A stretch of DNA of 6,857 bases from contig CAIVXW010000027.1 in the NCBI GenBank assembly GCA_903910005.1, forward strand, positions 1 through 6,857, written 5' to 3'. This DNA is from an uncultured Methylococcaceae bacterium. GTDB taxonomy: Bacteria > Pseudomonadota > Gammaproteobacteria > Methylococcales > Methylococcaceae. A program made the translations under genes and the position numbers. Below are positions 6,398 through 6,857 of the stretch, piece by piece (within the stretch, counting starts at the first letter, position 1; each line of letters opens with the position of its first letter). Under the pieces are notes generated by a model. The model saw only the letters and a list, made by a program, of their open reading frames with translations, did no database searches and was not told where the DNA came from.

Positions 6398-6857
6398 ATG
6401 CGTAAAAAACTCCCTATCGGGATTCAAACCCTGGCTAAAATCCGGGAATGTGATGAGCATTATTATGTCGATAAAACCCCATTCGCACTGCAACTGATTG
6501 AATCCGGCTCGCATTACTTTCTCTCCCGGCCCAGACGATTCGGCAAATCGCTGCTTCTGGATACCCTGGCAGAATTATTTGAGGGTAACGAACCCCTGTT
6601 TCGGGGGTTGTATTGTCACAGCCGCTGGGACTGGTCGGTGAAGTATCCGGTGATTCGGCTAAATCTGGGGCAAGGCCTGGTGCAATCAGTCACTGAATTA
6701 CAGCAATTACTGGGTGAACAGATTCGTCAGCATCAGATTTGCTTCGGTGTTACCAGTGATACCGAGCGCCTGAGTGGACAGTTGCAGCAACTGATTGAAC
6801 GCAGCCACGCCCGCTACGGCCAGCGGGTGGTGGTATTGGTGGATGAATACGATAAAC
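6398..6857 (+). CDS. P-loop ATPase, AAA-ATPase-like/PD-(D/E)XK family, 3' end beyond window
   Basis: The first 153 codons of an ORF that runs off the right edge without a stop. The start (KLPIGIQTLAKIRE, then YYVDKTPF at 22-29) and the P-loop region are the signature of the AAA-ATPase-like proteins (Pfam AAA-ATPase_like, usually with a C-terminal PD-(D/E)XK nuclease domain formerly DUF1703). The unusual Walker A is RPRRFGKS, with G49, K50 and S51. Walker B is VVVLVDEYD, with D149 and E150 in the last visible codons. Full members are commonly around 500-600 residues, so most of the protein, including the expected nuclease domain, is not visible. Such genes are often multicopy, patchily distributed and of unknown function; roles in defence or mobile DNA have been suggested but not shown. 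GC over 6421-6720 is about 50% by hand count, against about 60% in a 300-base stretch of metG, which hints at a different history. Confidence 0.88.
   Translation, partial: MRKKLPIGIQTLAKIRECDEHYYVDKTPFALQLIESGSHYFLSRPRRFGKSLLLDTLAELFEGNEPLFRGLYCHSRWDWSVKYPVIRLNLGQGLVQSVTELQQLLGEQIRQHQICFGVTSDTERLSGQLQQLIERSHARYGQRVVVLVDEYDK

Noticed and set aside
1..6857. Search for tRNA or rRNA genes, CRISPR arrays, insertion-sequence ends and long direct repeats.
   Set aside because: None was seen by reading both strands. The window is almost fully occupied by six coding regions, and no gap exceeds about 110 bp.

Overview
The window reads as ordinary chromosomal sequence from a proteobacterium, most likely a gammaproteobacterium. 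GC is moderately high (about 60% by hand count over 4621-4920, inside metG). The MetRS residue numbering matches the E. coli enzyme almost exactly, and a one-polypeptide sulfite reductase followed by a DUF934 gene is a common proteobacterial arrangement. Nothing in the sequence fixes genus or species. All six genes I can support lie on the + strand and are tightly packed.

Left edge (2-658): the C-terminal part or whole of an unrecognised, strongly coiled-coil protein whose true start may lie outside the window. A gap of about 110 bp follows, and it probably carries the promoter of the next unit.

Sulfur block (768-3428): a sirohaem/4Fe-4S nitrite/sulfite reductase (cysI-like) overlaps a DUF934 gene by 14 bp, and that gene overlaps an HD-domain phosphohydrolase by 4 bp (ATGA). 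The overlaps imply one translationally coupled transcript. The first two genes belong to assimilatory sulfate reduction (sulfite to sulfide). The usual third partner, cysH, is not here; the HD hydrolase sits in that position.

metG block (3484-6359): after a 55-bp gap with two competing GC-rich hairpins comes full-length methionyl-tRNA synthetase with its C-terminal tRNA-binding domain. Seventeen bp later comes a secreted alpha/beta-hydrolase-fold protein resembling DUF3530, starting with GTG.

Right edge (6398-6857): the first 153 codons of a P-loop ATPase of the AAA-ATPase-like/PD-(D/E)XK type, cut by the window end and lower in GC (about 50%) than metG.

I do not see a new multi-gene system. 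The points most worth a second look are the Asp at the nucleophile-elbow position of the hydrolase, the HD hydrolase coupled to sulfite reductase, the alternative hairpins before metG, and the incomplete ATPase at the edge.
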